DNA of 64,000 bases from Candidatus Binatia bacterium. GTDB lineage: Bacteria; Desulfobacterota; Binatia; HRBIN30. The position numbers and the translations under genes were made by a program. The stretch covers positions 577,501 to 641,500 of the forward strand of contig BPIR01000003.1 in the NCBI GenBank assembly GCA_026004215.1, in the 5' to 3' direction. Below, in pieces: positions 1 to 8,546 of the stretch (its first letter is position 1; each line of letters starts with the position of its first letter). Under the pieces are notes generated by a model. That model searched no databases. It was given only the letters and a program-made list of their open reading frames with translations, and was not told where the DNA came from.

Positions 1-202
1 CACGCACCCGGTGTTATCGGGCAATGCTGTCGAGCGGATTGAAAAGTCGCTGTTGCAGGAGCTGATCGTCACGGATACGATTCCTCTCCGGCCCGATGCC
101 GCTGCGAGCCGGAAATTGCGCGTGCTGTCCGTGGCGCATCTGCTCGGAGAGGCAATTCGGCGAACTCACTACGAGGAGTCCATTAGTTCCTTGTTCGTGT
201 GA
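1..202 (+). CDS. prs: Ribose-phosphate pyrophosphokinase, C-terminal end (partial)
   Basis: The reading frame enters from the left edge with its first full codon at base 2, and only about the last 66 residues are present. The tail reads [13 protein letters not shown], then TDTIPL, then [13 protein letters not shown], which are the conserved end of PRPP synthetase (compare THGLFSGNA, CDTIPL and EAIRRISNEESIS in E. coli Prs). The enzyme makes 5-phosphoribosyl-1-pyrophosphate from ribose 5-phosphate and ATP in the cytoplasm, for nucleotide, histidine and tryptophan synthesis. It lies 28 bases before rplY, a common order in Proteobacteria-like genomes. The catalytic domain is outside the window. 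Confidence 0.93.
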   Translation, partial: THPVLSGNAVERIEKSLLQELIVTDTIPLRPDAAASRKLRVLSVAHLLGEAIRRTHYEESISSLFV

Positions 203-230
203 AAAAGCAGGCCAAGGAGACATCGAGCTT

Positions 231-866
231 ATGGAGATTATCGATCTGCCGGTGGAGGTGCGAGAAGAAAAGGGTAAGGGGCCAGCCCGAAGGCTGAGGA
301 TTGCAGGCAAGGTGCCCGCGATTCTGTACGGGCGAAAACGCGCCCCGCGTCCCTTGGCTGTGTCGGCGAAGGAATTTCGGCAGAAAATTGCCGCGATTGA
401 AGGAGCGCATCTGATTCGGCTGAGAAACGACGCCTTGGCAGAATGCTTGGCGCTGGTGAAAGAGGTTCAATGGCATCCAGTTTCCAGCGCCATCCTTCAC
501 GTGGACTTTTACGAGGTCGACCTCGCCGAGAGGCTCACCGTGGAAGCACCTCTGCACTTTGTTGGCAAGGCGCCTGGGGTGGCATTGGGCGGAATTCTTC
601 AGCCTTTACGAAGAGAGATTCAGGTGCGCTGTTTGCCCATGCAGATCCCGGAGTATATCGAAGTGGATGTCTCGGGCCTTGGTATTCACGACACGATTCA
701 TGTCAGCCAGTTGCACCTACCCGAGGGAGTGGAAGCAGTGTTCACAGAGGACTTCGCGGTGGTGACGGTTCTGCCCCCAACCGTCGAACATGCCCCCGGC
801 GCCGCACCAGCCGAGGAGGCGGCCCCAGCTCCAGCCCCGGAGGCGGGCGGAAAAACTTCACCGTGA
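231..866 (+). CDS. rplY: 50S ribosomal protein L25 / general stress protein Ctc
   Basis: This 211-residue protein is the long Ctc/TL5 form of L25, which binds 5S rRNA. The N-terminal L25 fold (MEIIDLPVEVREEKGKGPAR, then GKVPAILYG) is followed by the second beta-domain (about residues 95-185) and an Ala/Pro/Glu-rich tail. I start it at the ATG at 231, which has AAGGAGA at 214-220 in front; a longer in-frame start at 96 would overlap prs. It sits between prs and rpsF. In many related clusters pth (peptidyl-tRNA hydrolase) follows rplY, but here there is no room for it. Confidence 0.95.
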   Translation: MEIIDLPVEVREEKGKGPARRLRIAGKVPAILYGRKRAPRPLAVSAKEFRQKIAAIEGAHLIRLRNDALAECLALVKEVQWHPVSSAILHVDFYEVDLAERLTVEAPLHFVGKAPGVALGGILQPLRREIQVRCLPMQIPEYIEVDVSGLGIHDTIHVSQLHLPEGVEAVFTEDFAVVTVLPPTVEHAPGAAPAEEAAPAPAPEAGGKTSP

Positions 867-914
867 GTACCCTCACCGCCTGGAGATTCCGTCCCCATTT
901 TGAGGAGAGTGAGT

Positions 915-1286
915 ATGCGTGAGTATGAGACTTTGTACGTCCAGCACCCCGAAGTTCCTGAAGCGCGCCAACAGGAGATGAATGCGCGAATACGGAGCCT
1001 GATCGAGAGTAACGGCGGAGAGGTGTCCCTGACAGAGTCCTGGGGTTTGCGAGAACTCGCTTACCCAATCCAAAAGCAGAAAAAGGGTTATTACTATCTG
1101 ATCCGTTACCGGGCTACGCCGACGGTCGTGAACGAGCTGGACCGTAACCTCAAAATCTTCGAGGAGATTATTCGCTTCATTACTGTTCGCATCCCGGAAC
1201 ACATCCGAAAGCGTGAAGGCGCGGTGGCATCCTCGGATGCCGATGCTACACGGGGCAAGTTGACCGAGGAGAGCGTGTACCCATGA
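915..1286 (+). CDS. rpsF: 30S ribosomal protein S6
   Basis: The 123-residue protein begins [13 protein letters not shown] and contains the S6 core patterns [10 protein letters not shown] and [11 protein letters not shown]6 binds the central domain of 16S rRNA together with S18, whose gene follows with a 4-base ATGA overlap. The start at 915 is chosen over the upstream GTG-type start at 900 because GAGGAG at 902-907 is correctly spaced. The last 20 or so residues form a charged tail of no known function, which is usual for S6. Confidence 0.96.
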   Translation: MREYETLYVQHPEVPEARQQEMNARIRSLIESNGGEVSLTESWGLRELAYPIQKQKKGYYYLIRYRATPTVVNELDRNLKIFEEIIRFITVRIPEHIRKREGAVASSDADATRGKLTEESVYP

Positions 1287-1579
1287 GCGCGACAGCCCAA
1301 AAGGATTCCAGCAGACGAGTACGCCCCGCAGCCGACGATAAGGTGCCGTTTCGCCGCCGGGGCCCGGGTCGCCGCAAGGTGTGCCGGTTTTGCGCAGATA
1401 AAATCCCGTGGATTGACTACAAAGATGTGCGCACGTTGGCCGGCTTCTTGACGGAACGAGGCAAGATCGTTCCCAGCCGAATCACCGGCAATTGCGCAAA
1501 ACACCAACGGCAACTCACTGTGGCGATTAAACGCGCGCGAACTGTCGCGTTGCTGCCCTATACGGTCACTGAGGTGTGA
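1283..1579 (+). CDS. rpsR: 30S ribosomal protein S18, cysteine-containing form
   Basis: This 98-residue S18 has the conserved stretch [22 protein letters not shown] followed by [15 protein letters not shown]. It keeps CxxC (CRFC) and a downstream C-x2-H (CAKH), the pattern of the putatively zinc-binding form of S18. The N-terminal 30 residues are a basic extension. The ATG overlaps the rpsF stop codon (ATGA), so the two partners S6 and S18 are probably translationally coupled. Confidence 0.96.
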   Translation: MSATAQKDSSRRVRPAADDKVPFRRRGPGRRKVCRFCADKIPWIDYKDVRTLAGFLTERGKIVPSRITGNCAKHQRQLTVAIKRARTVALLPYTVTEV

Positions 1580-1628
1580 ACCGTGCACCGGGCTTTGCCG
1601 TTAGTGTGCTTTGTCGAGGGGTGAGCGA

Positions 1629-2075
1629 ATGGAAGTGATTTTGCGAGCGGAAATCCCCAACTTGGGACGCAGTGGCGAGATTGTCAAAGTTCGCCCAGGT
1701 TTTGCGAGAAACTATTTGATTCCCCGTGGTCTCGCGGTAGTGGCCGACCGACGGAACCGGCGGTTGCTCGAACATGAGCAGCGTGTTGCCGCCGCTCGAT
1801 TCGAACGCGAAAAGCGCGCCAGCGAAACCTTAGCCCAAAAACTCACGCAGATGCGGTTGGTTGTCCGGGTTCGAGCTGGCGAAGAGGGGAAGTTGTTTGG
1901 CTCCGTCACGAATTTGGATATCGAGCGTTTGTTGGCGGAGCAGGGCATCAAAGTGGAGCGACGGCGGATCCGTCTCCCCGAACCGATCAAAACTTTGGGA
2001 GAACATACTGTGCCAGTACACTTACCGGCGGGCGTCGTCGCGCATTTGACCGTTGCCGTGGAGCCGATCGCGTAA
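1629..2075 (+). CDS. rplI: 50S ribosomal protein L9
   Basis: The 148-residue protein has the L9 signature GEIVKVRPGFARNYLIPRG in its N-terminal domain, a long connecting helix rich in Arg, Glu and Ala, and a C-terminal domain with GKLFGSVT. L9 binds 23S rRNA domain V and supports reading-frame fidelity. GAGGGG at 1617-1622 supports the ATG at 1629. It ends the ribosomal run. In many bacteria dnaB follows rplI, but here the next gene is on the opposite strand. Confidence 0.96.
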   Translation: MEVILRAEIPNLGRSGEIVKVRPGFARNYLIPRGLAVVADRRNRRLLEHEQRVAAARFEREKRASETLAQKLTQMRLVVRVRAGEEGKLFGSVTNLDIERLLAEQGIKVERRRIRLPEPIKTLGEHTVPVHLPAGVVAHLTVAVEPIA

Positions 2076-2185
2076 TAGTGCGCACCAGCGCGGAGATTAA
2101 AAAGCCGCGTGGATACAGCAGTTCTTAGCGCGGCTGCATGTGGGTCGATGAGTTGGCCCTGGGGCGGCCACTTTGGTCCTGCTTA

Positions 2186-2626
2186 TTACCCCACAGCCGG
2201 TGGTGACGCGCACCAAAAGTGATACTTCTGGCATGTGATCCGAATGGTCGGGTTCTCGTGAAAGTTCAGCAGCATGCTGCGGTAGCCAGGATAGCGCTGG
2301 CGCAGTAAGGTAACTGCCGCGGCCCACTGGCCTTCGTCGTGGATGACTTCAGCCAAACCGCGCACCAAGACAAAGGCCAGGCGGTTCCAATCATCGTCGT
2401 AACGATCGATCACCATCGCCACGTGCGGGTTCTCTCGGATATTTCGCAATCGCTTCAGTTCGCGGAATTTGCTTTTCGGCTTCCGGTCGATCACAAAGTA
2501 AAAGTGGCCGGCGTCGTAAGCATAGCATATGGGTACGACGTGGGGGCGGCCTCGAAGGTCGGCGGTTGCGAGATGCGCGACTCGTGACTGTAAAACAAGA
2601 GTCAGAGCCGGGCCCTCAAGGTTCAT
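2186..2626 (-). CDS. PPOX-fold, possibly F420-dependent oxidoreductase (Rv0121-like)
   Basis: The 146-residue protein reads RVAHLATADLRGRPHVVPICYAYD, DRKPKS and VAMVIDRYDDDW, the pattern of the split-barrel PPOX family typified by Mycobacterium Rv0121, which are probable F420-binding enzymes. Substrate unknown. I start at the ATG at 2626, which overlaps the upstream gene by 11 bases; an earlier start at 2668 would overlap it by 53. It is the last gene of a minus-strand operon with the metallo-beta-lactamase gene. Binding of FMN instead of F420 cannot be excluded from sequence. Confidence 0.7.
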   Translation of the reverse strand: MNLEGPALTLVLQSRVAHLATADLRGRPHVVPICYAYDAGHFYFVIDRKPKSKFRELKRLRNIRENPHVAMVIDRYDDDWNRLAFVLVRGLAEVIHDEGQWAAAVTLLRQRYPGYRSMLLNFHENPTIRITCQKYHFWCASPPAVG

Positions 2627-3632
2627 CTGCGGGCAACTCCCCAGTAAACGCTGCTTGTGCTTCGGCAACGAGTCGGTGTGCCTGTCCTGAGTAGCGAGGG
2701 GAAAAGTGAAAGGTCCGAAGCTCTCTCACCCCAGCAAGCCGTGCTAGCGTACCAGCTTGGCGGGCCGTTAAGTGATATCGCTTGCAAGCTTCGTCGCGAT
2801 CCTCGTCCAGAAATAAGGACTCACAGTACAGCACCCGTGCGCCACGGGCCAACGCAACGATCCGCTCTACGTTGCTCTTGTGGAAAAGCGTGTCCACGAC
2901 ATAGCAAAGTTTCGTTCCGGGGGTTTCCAGAACTAGCTCGCGACGAAGATCCCCTAAGCGGAACTGCCGGACTTGTTCCTTTCCCTCCTCGAGCCACCGT
3001 GCCGTAATCACGGCGTCCTCGGGCGCTGATTCGCGGATTTTTTGCTTGAGCTCGTTGAGCCAGCGCCCAGGAGGCACCCCCAGTTGTTGTAACGCGTCGG
3101 TTCGAATGTTGAGGTGCACCGGCTCACAAAGTGCAAAGGCCAGGCAAGGGATTCGGTGATCCAAAATCGTTGCTTCGACCCAAAACGAAGGTTCGGCGTG
3201 AAGAACCCCCTGAAACGGCCGCTCCCCCAACGGCTCACACTGAAAGGCAGTACGAGCGCGAAACCGATACGCATACACTTTGTCCGGGTGCACCTCGTGC
3301 ACCAGGAGCGAGAACGGGTAATTGTCCACTAAGTTCCATGTGTAACCCTTGAGCTTGCCGGCAACGTTTTCAGTGAACCCTGCAGGCCCGTAAAGAGCAA
3401 GCTCAGTATCACGGGCAAGAAAGATCCGCAGGAGCCGGTCGAAACCGACGAAGTGGTCCAAATGCGTGTGGGAAACGAATACATGCGTCACCCGTGCGAG
3501 AGCAGGCCCCGGGGTACGTTCCAGATTGCCTAGGTCGAAAAGGAGTGCGCGTCCGAGCCAGCGCAGCGCAACGTACAAGCCTGGGTCCCCGAACGGGCCA
3601 TTGATCAGGCGGGGCAAGAAAGAAGACTTCAC
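2616..3632 (-). CDS. RNase Z-like metallo-beta-lactamase fold hydrolase
   Basis: The 338-residue protein carries the metallo-beta-lactamase motif SHTHLDHFVGFDRLLR (about residues 54-69), where HxHxDH binds the two metals, preceded by LLFDLGNLERT. Later blocks (YVVDTLFH near 243, LYCESLF near 268 and YHLTARQAGTLA near 286) resemble the RNase Z/ElaC arrangement, with the His of YHLT and the HFSPRY motif near the end. Likely a phosphodiesterase, perhaps tRNA 3'-end processing, but it is longer and more divergent than standard RNase Z, so I do not name it rnz. GTG start; it lies 9 bases after the small upstream gene, which suggests one operon. Confidence 0.75.
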   Translation of the reverse strand: MKSSFLPRLINGPFGDPGLYVALRWLGRALLFDLGNLERTPGPALARVTHVFVSHTHLDHFVGFDRLLRIFLARDTELALYGPAGFTENVAGKLKGYTWNLVDNYPFSLLVHEVHPDKVYAYRFRARTAFQCEPLGERPFQGVLHAEPSFWVEATILDHRIPCLAFALCEPVHLNIRTDALQQLGVPPGRWLNELKQKIRESAPEDAVITARWLEEGKEQVRQFRLGDLRRELVLETPGTKLCYVVDTLFHKSNVERIVALARGARVLYCESLFLDEDRDEACKRYHLTARQAGTLARLAGVRELRTFHFSPRYSGQAHRLVAEAQAAFTGELPADEP

Positions 3633-3641
3633 TGCCCGAAC

Positions 3642-3902
3642 TTACCCTTCACCCTGTAGCTCGGCGACGATCAGGGCAGCAGCCTCTTGGAACATCTCTT
3701 GAAGGACTTGCTTCAGGCTTTTCTGCGGATCTTCGAGCTTGGCGACGAGGGCCGACAACACCGCAAAGTACCGCTCCTTTTGCTGAGGCGGCATGCTGGC
3801 CAAGCGGGCTTCCATTGCAGCGATCAACCGGTGCTGCGTCATGACGATGTCCCCGTCCAGGACGCGCATTGCTTGCTCTGCGAGACTGTCTGACTTGGGC
3901 AC
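3642..3902 (-). CDS. Small helical protein of unknown function
   Basis: An 86-residue protein that I do not recognise. It appears mostly helical and is rich in Ala, Leu, Gln and Glu (for example MPPQQKERYFAVLSALVAKL), with no signal peptide, cysteines or membrane segment. The start is a GTG at 3902 without a clear ribosome binding site, so the true start could be an internal Met (AMRVLDGD). The case for a real gene is position: it ends 9 bases before the metallo-beta-lactamase gene on the same strand. It is divergent from the barrel gene at 3990, with 87 bases between them. Confidence 0.5.
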   Translation of the reverse strand: MPKSDSLAEQAMRVLDGDIVMTQHRLIAAMEARLASMPPQQKERYFAVLSALVAKLEDPQKSLKQVLQEMFQEAAALIVAELQGEG

Positions 3903-3989
3903 GACGGTGTCGATATCTTGCTACCCAAACCGTTTCAAGGTAAGCGCGCCCCGTCCTGTTCCTTACAGAAGTCACGCGAAGGACGCGGA

Positions 3990-5579
3990 ATGGTCAGGCG
4001 AAGGTTGTGCGGGTGCGCGGCGGTGATTGGCGGCCTGGTCCTGCTGTGGGCGGGAGCGAGACCGGCGTCGGCTTATCGTGTGGAGTGGGCGGGGAGGCGG
4101 CTCGATTTGGGTATGAGCTTGACGGCGCGCGAGGTGCTGGAGGAAAACCGCTCCACGCAACACGAGCGAACTCTGGGGAAAGCACGCTTTACCCCCCGGC
4201 TGGAGTGGAGTCGTTCTGTGCGCTTTGCCGCAAGCATTTCTGGATACGTCGGTGGTCCGACCATGTTGGCCCAACGTGGCGGCGTGCTGCACTGGCGCAA
4301 GGTGTTCCAGAACTTGTCCCCAGCAGTGGACTTCGAGGAGTTTTACTTGGATGGCTCTTACGGCCCATGGGATGTACGCTTGGGCAAACAGCGCATTGCT
4401 TGGGGGAAGCTGGACCGGTTTTCGCCGGTGGACGTGTGGAACACACTGGCGTATTTCGATCCGTTTCTACTCGAGGAAAGCGAAAGGAAACTGGCCACGC
4501 CGGCATTGACCGCGGCCTACAGTGTTCCTCAGCCGCCGGGATTGGACGACCTTCGCGTGCAAGTCGCTTGGGTCCCACTGTACTTGCCTTACCGTTTTCC
4601 GGATGCGCGGTGCGACTTTTCAGAAAGCGGCAAGTCGGTTTGCCGTTCCGAGCGTTGGTTCCCCCAGGCCGCGGTGCCACCGCCAATTTTCGTCATTCCT
4701 GCTGGACTTCTGCCTGCACCCGGCGGGGGACGCAGTCCCGAAGTTGCCGTTCCTTTGGCGTTTCGAGTCCGGAACGAGGCACCGAGGGCCACCCTACGCG
4801 ACGGCTCGTTCGGAGCGCGAGTGTCCGCGACGGTCCGAGGAGTGGACAGCGCGGCGTATTACTTTCATGGTTACGACATTCAACCTGCGTTTCTCTTCGA
4901 AGCCTGGGCAACGGGCCAACCCGACCCTAACCCAAATAACCCGCTGCACGTTACCAGTCTGACGGGTCGGACGTTTCTGAGCCCTGTCTTTAAGACCATT
5001 GATCTGTGGGGTCTTGACCTGGCTCACTCCCGTGGCCCGTTTGTGTTTCGAGTCGAAGGAGCATTTGTCAGCGGGCGCCCCTACGCGCGCGAGATTCGAA
5101 GCTTGCTTGCTGCATCCCCTGCGTTTGCTGCGGAAGTCGTACGTGCGCTGGGGGACCTTGCCCGCGGTGCCGGGGCGACGAAAGTGTCGTTACCCGCGTC
5201 GTTCGTGACCCGAGACGGGTTCGAGTGGGGTGTGGGCGCGGACTACCAGCACCGAGGTTGGACGTTTATCGCCCAAGCCAACCAAACCGCACTACTAAAA
5301 AGCGCCAAAGCGGCGAATCTGTTGATCCAGGATGTGGATACGCGGCTTTTCCTCACGGTTCGAAGAAACTTCTTGTCCGAGCGGCTGCAGGCCAATTTCC
5401 TGGGCGGTTACGGCATTGACAGCAGTTACACATTTACTCGTCCCCGCCTCAGATATCGCTGGAACGATTGGCTCTGGAGCGAAGTGGGCTACTTGTTCAT
5501 CGCGGGTAGAAGACAGTCCGTAATCGGACAGTATCGGCGAAATGACGAGGGTTGGGTGAGTGTATCGGTACAGTTCTGA
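3990..5579 (+). CDS. Outer-membrane beta-barrel protein, DUF1302-like
   Basis: The 529-residue protein has a clear signal peptide (basic start, hydrophobic stretch, then AGARPASA before YRVEW), consistent with export. The block VRLGKQRIAWGKLDRFSPVDVWN resembles the GRQ-x-WG pattern of DUF1302-type barrels. The C terminus alternates hydrophobic and polar residues and ends WVSVSVQF, with a terminal Phe as in outer-membrane proteins. GAAGGA at 3978-3983 supports the ATG at 3990 over an upstream in-frame start at 3918. Function unknown; uptake or export of a hydrophobic compound would suit the family. Confidence 0.65.
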   Translation: MVRRRLCGCAAVIGGLVLLWAGARPASAYRVEWAGRRLDLGMSLTAREVLEENRSTQHERTLGKARFTPRLEWSRSVRFAASISGYVGGPTMLAQRGGVLHWRKVFQNLSPAVDFEEFYLDGSYGPWDVRLGKQRIAWGKLDRFSPVDVWNTLAYFDPFLLEESERKLATPALTAAYSVPQPPGLDDLRVQVAWVPLYLPYRFPDARCDFSESGKSVCRSERWFPQAAVPPPIFVIPAGLLPAPGGGRSPEVAVPLAFRVRNEAPRATLRDGSFGARVSATVRGVDSAAYYFHGYDIQPAFLFEAWATGQPDPNPNNPLHVTSLTGRTFLSPVFKTIDLWGLDLAHSRGPFVFRVEGAFVSGRPYAREIRSLLAASPAFAAEVVRALGDLARGAGATKVSLPASFVTRDGFEWGVGADYQHRGWTFIAQANQTALLKSAKAANLLIQDVDTRLFLTVRRNFLSERLQANFLGGYGIDSSYTFTRPRLRYRWNDWLWSEVGYLFIAGRRQSVIGQYRRNDEGWVSVSVQF

Positions 5580-5662
5580 GTGGACCGTCGTGGTGGCGAA
5601 CGGGCGCATTACCGGAAGGCGTGAAGCAAATTACCCGTGAGGCCAAACGGGTTTCGGCACGT

Positions 5663-6958
5663 CTACGCTAGATCTTCCAAAACGAGCTTGGCGACGCGAC
5701 GGCCAAGCTCCACGGCGTAATTGGTTCCGCGATCCCAGGGGTAAACCTGGCTCATGGACGCGAAGTAAAGCCCGCGGATAGGGGTTCTTACATCGGGAAT
5801 GTTTCGAGAATGCCCGACCGGGGGAATCGGTTGCGCATAGGTGGTTTTCCAAAGCCAGGATTTTCGCACCCAGCTTGGATCGAACGCAGGATTGAAGCGG
5901 GGAAAGGCGGCGAGAAACCGATCCAGTAGCTCCTCATGCGATAGGCGAAAGTACTCGTGACTTGGATCCAGGTAGTCGCCGCAGTAGACCAGGTGGTCGC
6001 CGCCAAAGTGTTGTGCCGGAACGAAGTTCGTGTGCTCGACCAAGGCCAAAAACGGAAAGCCCGCAGCCTTGGGAAGATTGTGCCAATAGTAGCGGGTCAA
6101 GGGACGATCGAGAGCGACGATCAGGACCACGGCACCAAGCGAACGGAGAGACTTGAGCTGCTCGCTGTAGCTGGATGGCAATGCAGGAATTATCCGGGCA
6201 GCCAATGCGGGAGAGGAGGTACAGATCACCGCATCGAAGTCTGCCTGTTCCTGCAAAGTTTCTACCGCCAGTCCTCCTTGCCTTGCCGGTGTCACCCCTG
6301 TGACCGTCGTTTTCAGGTGAAACTGCACGCCATGATTCCGGAGCACGTCGCCAAAACGATCGAAAAAGGCTTGGAAGCCGCCAATGAATGTTCCGAGACG
6401 CGTCGTGCGAGATTTGATCCGAGCCCAGAACCAAGCCATGTTCACAATGTCCGCATTTTCCTCGCCGAACTTGCCGATGAGCATGGGCTCCCAGACCGCT
6501 TCGTAAATCCGGTTTCCAGCCCACCGCCGCAACCACTGCGACGCGGGCACGCGCTCGAGCGAGCGCCACCATGGTGTCAACCGGAGATACAGGCCGACTA
6601 AACCAAAACGCACGACGTCGTGAACGGGGAAGCGAGGAAAGAAAAAGCGCGCGGCGGTGGACAGAGAATCCGCGGGGTAAAACTCGCCGTCGTGGTAAAG
6701 TACCGTGTAGGGCCTCGGAAAGATGACGTCCTTTTCCCACCCCAACTCACGGATCAACCCGAGAATCGCCCGATCGGACTGAAACCAGTGATGGTAAAAC
6801 TTCTCGACGGACCAATCCCAATGAGGCTCCCGGAACCCTCCCGCCAACCCCCCTAGGTTTTCTGCGCCTTCGAACACTGTCACGTCCTGACCCGCCCGAG
6901 CCAGATCATATGCAGCGGCTAACCCGGCCGGTCCCGCTCCGATAATGGCAACACGCAT
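5663..6958 (-). CDS. FAD-dependent oxidoreductase, amine oxidase / phytoene desaturase superfamily
   Basis: The 431-residue protein opens MRVAIIGAGPAGLAAAYDLARAG, a dinucleotide-binding fold, followed by the acidic end of beta-2 (VFEGAENLGG). Near the C terminus RGLYFASMSQVYPWDRGTNYAVELG is the second FAD-binding segment. The start at 6958 is set by the Rossmann motif; the reading frame extends 112 codons upstream without family similarity. Relatives are often annotated as protoporphyrinogen-oxidase-like or UDP-galactopyranose-mutase-like and occur near glycosyltransferases, but the substrate cannot be told from sequence. It is convergent with the barrel gene and divergent from tilS. Confidence 0.75.
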   Translation of the reverse strand: MRVAIIGAGPAGLAAAYDLARAGQDVTVFEGAENLGGLAGGFREPHWDWSVEKFYHHWFQSDRAILGLIRELGWEKDVIFPRPYTVLYHDGEFYPADSLSTAARFFFPRFPVHDVVRFGLVGLYLRLTPWWRSLERVPASQWLRRWAGNRIYEAVWEPMLIGKFGEENADIVNMAWFWARIKSRTTRLGTFIGGFQAFFDRFGDVLRNHGVQFHLKTTVTGVTPARQGGLAVETLQEQADFDAVICTSSPALAARIIPALPSSYSEQLKSLRSLGAVVLIVALDRPLTRYYWHNLPKAAGFPFLALVEHTNFVPAQHFGGDHLVYCGDYLDPSHEYFRLSHEELLDRFLAAFPRFNPAFDPSWVRKSWLWKTTYAQPIPPVGHSRNIPDVRTPIRGLYFASMSQVYPWDRGTNYAVELGRRVAKLVLEDLA

Positions 6959-7063
6959 AGAAACGCGGATAGCAGCTCGTTGCGGTTGTTGCCCGTGTGG
7001 CCCGTTTTTGCCCTTTCGAAATTCCTTGCAGTGAAACCGGCCAGTGCAAGAGTAAGAGGGCAA

Positions 7064-8479
7064 ATGGTAGCCAAGCGCAACTGGTTTCTGAGAAAGGTGT
7101 GGCGAACGCTCCATCGTTACGAAATGCTGGAAGCGGGCGATCGCGTGGTCGTGGCTGTATCCGGCGGGGCAGATTCGGTCGCATTGCTGGTGGCGCTTGC
7201 GGCCCTCAAAGAGACCCTTGGGCTTAGGCTCGTGGTCGCCCACTTGAATCACCAGCTGCGTCCTGCGGCCGACGAGGACGAACTGTTCGTGCAAAATTTA
7301 GCCGAGCGCTTGGGTGTAACCGTGACATGCAGGCGACTAGCCCCCGGGGATCTGCGCCCCCCCGGGGTCGAGGCCCAAGCCCGCGCTTTGAGGTATGCCT
7401 ATTTTCGGGAGGTTGCCCAGGAGTTCGGGTGCACCAAAGTCGCCACGGGGCACACCTTGGATGACCAGGCGGAAACAATCCTGATGCGCTTACTTCGCGG
7501 CAGCGGCCTTTGGGGTTTACGGGGGATTCTGGCTGTGCGGTCCGACGGTGTCATTCGCCCCCTCTTGCAGTGTTCCCGCGCCGAGGCCCGCCAGTTTCTG
7601 CGCGAGCTCGACGTGCCGTGGAGGGAAGACGAAACCAACAAGGATCCTCGTTTTCTGCGCAACTTTGTGCGCGCGAGCCTCATGCCCAAGCTGTCGGAGG
7701 CGCACCCGAGTTTCCGCGAAAAGCTCGCGAGTCTGGCGGAATTAGCCCAGGAAGACCTTGCCGCCTACGAATGTCTCATCGCGGAGAAGTTGCGGGAGGT
7801 CGCTGGCGAGGGCGGTTCTCTGGACTTGGAACGGTTGAAAACATTGCCGTCGAAGGTACGCCAGCCGGTGCTGCGCCGCTGGCTCGAAGAGCGATGCGGG
7901 CAATTGGCCGAAGCCGAATTTGTGAGACACTTAAATCGACGTCTCGACCTTGGGGCTAGTTTCGCAGTGAAATTGCCGTTGCGGGGGGATCGAAAACTGG
8001 TAGTCAGCGCCCGCGGCAATCGCATGGTTTGCGGACCGGCCAGGAGCGACCCGTTCCACTGGGACCCAGTTCCATTGCACGCCCCATCTGTTTGTGAGCT
8101 GCCCGGAGGATGGAGATTGCAAACCAGTTGGTATTCCTCTCCCGAGGCCCCATCGGTTCTCAGGGAGCTAACCGCGGGCGAAATGAACGCGGTGGTGGAT
8201 GTGGATTTGTTATGTTCCGGCCTTTGCGTGCGGCCCACCCAGCCGGGAGATGAGCTCCTGCCGTTAGGACTAGGTGGAAGGAAGAAACTACAAGACATTT
8301 TCACGGATCGAAGAGTTCCCCGAAGTGAGCGATGGGGTCGGCCGGCAGTCGTGGACGGGGACGTGATTGTTTGGGTGCCTGGAGTGGTTCGCGCGGAGCA
8401 TGCACTGGTGCGGCCGCAGAGCCGTTCCCTGTGGCTGCTCCGCGCTGCGCAGCAGCGCGGGGGCAAGGATGAAGCGTGA
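7064..8479 (+). CDS. tilS: tRNA(Ile)-lysidine synthase
   Basis: The 471-residue protein carries the PP-loop ATPase motif SGGADSVALL (about residues 31-40), then HLNHQLRPAADEDE and GHTLDDQAETILMRLLRGSG, all typical of TilS. It converts cytidine 34 of the tRNA-Ile anticodon to lysidine, so that AUA is read as Ile. The C-terminal part (residues 370-460) matches the TilS C-terminal domain, with RPTQPGDELLPLG and KKLQDIFTDRRVPRSER. AAGAGGG at 7053-7059 supports the ATG at 7064. It is followed by ftsH, a widespread gene pair. Confidence 0.94.
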   Translation: MVAKRNWFLRKVWRTLHRYEMLEAGDRVVVAVSGGADSVALLVALAALKETLGLRLVVAHLNHQLRPAADEDELFVQNLAERLGVTVTCRRLAPGDLRPPGVEAQARALRYAYFREVAQEFGCTKVATGHTLDDQAETILMRLLRGSGLWGLRGILAVRSDGVIRPLLQCSRAEARQFLRELDVPWREDETNKDPRFLRNFVRASLMPKLSEAHPSFREKLASLAELAQEDLAAYECLIAEKLREVAGEGGSLDLERLKTLPSKVRQPVLRRWLEERCGQLAEAEFVRHLNRRLDLGASFAVKLPLRGDRKLVVSARGNRMVCGPARSDPFHWDPVPLHAPSVCELPGGWRLQTSWYSSPEAPSVLRELTAGEMNAVVDVDLLCSGLCVRPTQPGDELLPLGLGGRKKLQDIFTDRRVPRSERWGRPAVVDGDVIVWVPGVVRAEHALVRPQSRSLWLLRAAQQRGGKDEA

Positions 8480-8546
8480 ATGAGCGTTGCCGCCCCAGTA
8501 TACATGTGTTAGCGTGCCTCTGGCGCGCTAGGTGCCGAAGTTTCTT

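Noticed and set aside
2104..2134. GCCGCG/CGCGGC inverted repeat after rplI as a terminator
   Set aside because: Six-bp stem with a 19-base loop and no T run.
5633..5652. ACCCGT/ACGGGT inverted repeat between the barrel gene and the FAD gene as a bidirectional terminator
   Set aside because: The stem is only 6 bp and the T run only three bases, too weak to support.
6959..7294. The 112-codon upstream extension of the FAD oxidoreductase
   Set aside because: It reads through into the start of tilS, and the Rossmann motif begins at the ATG at 6958, the usual family start.
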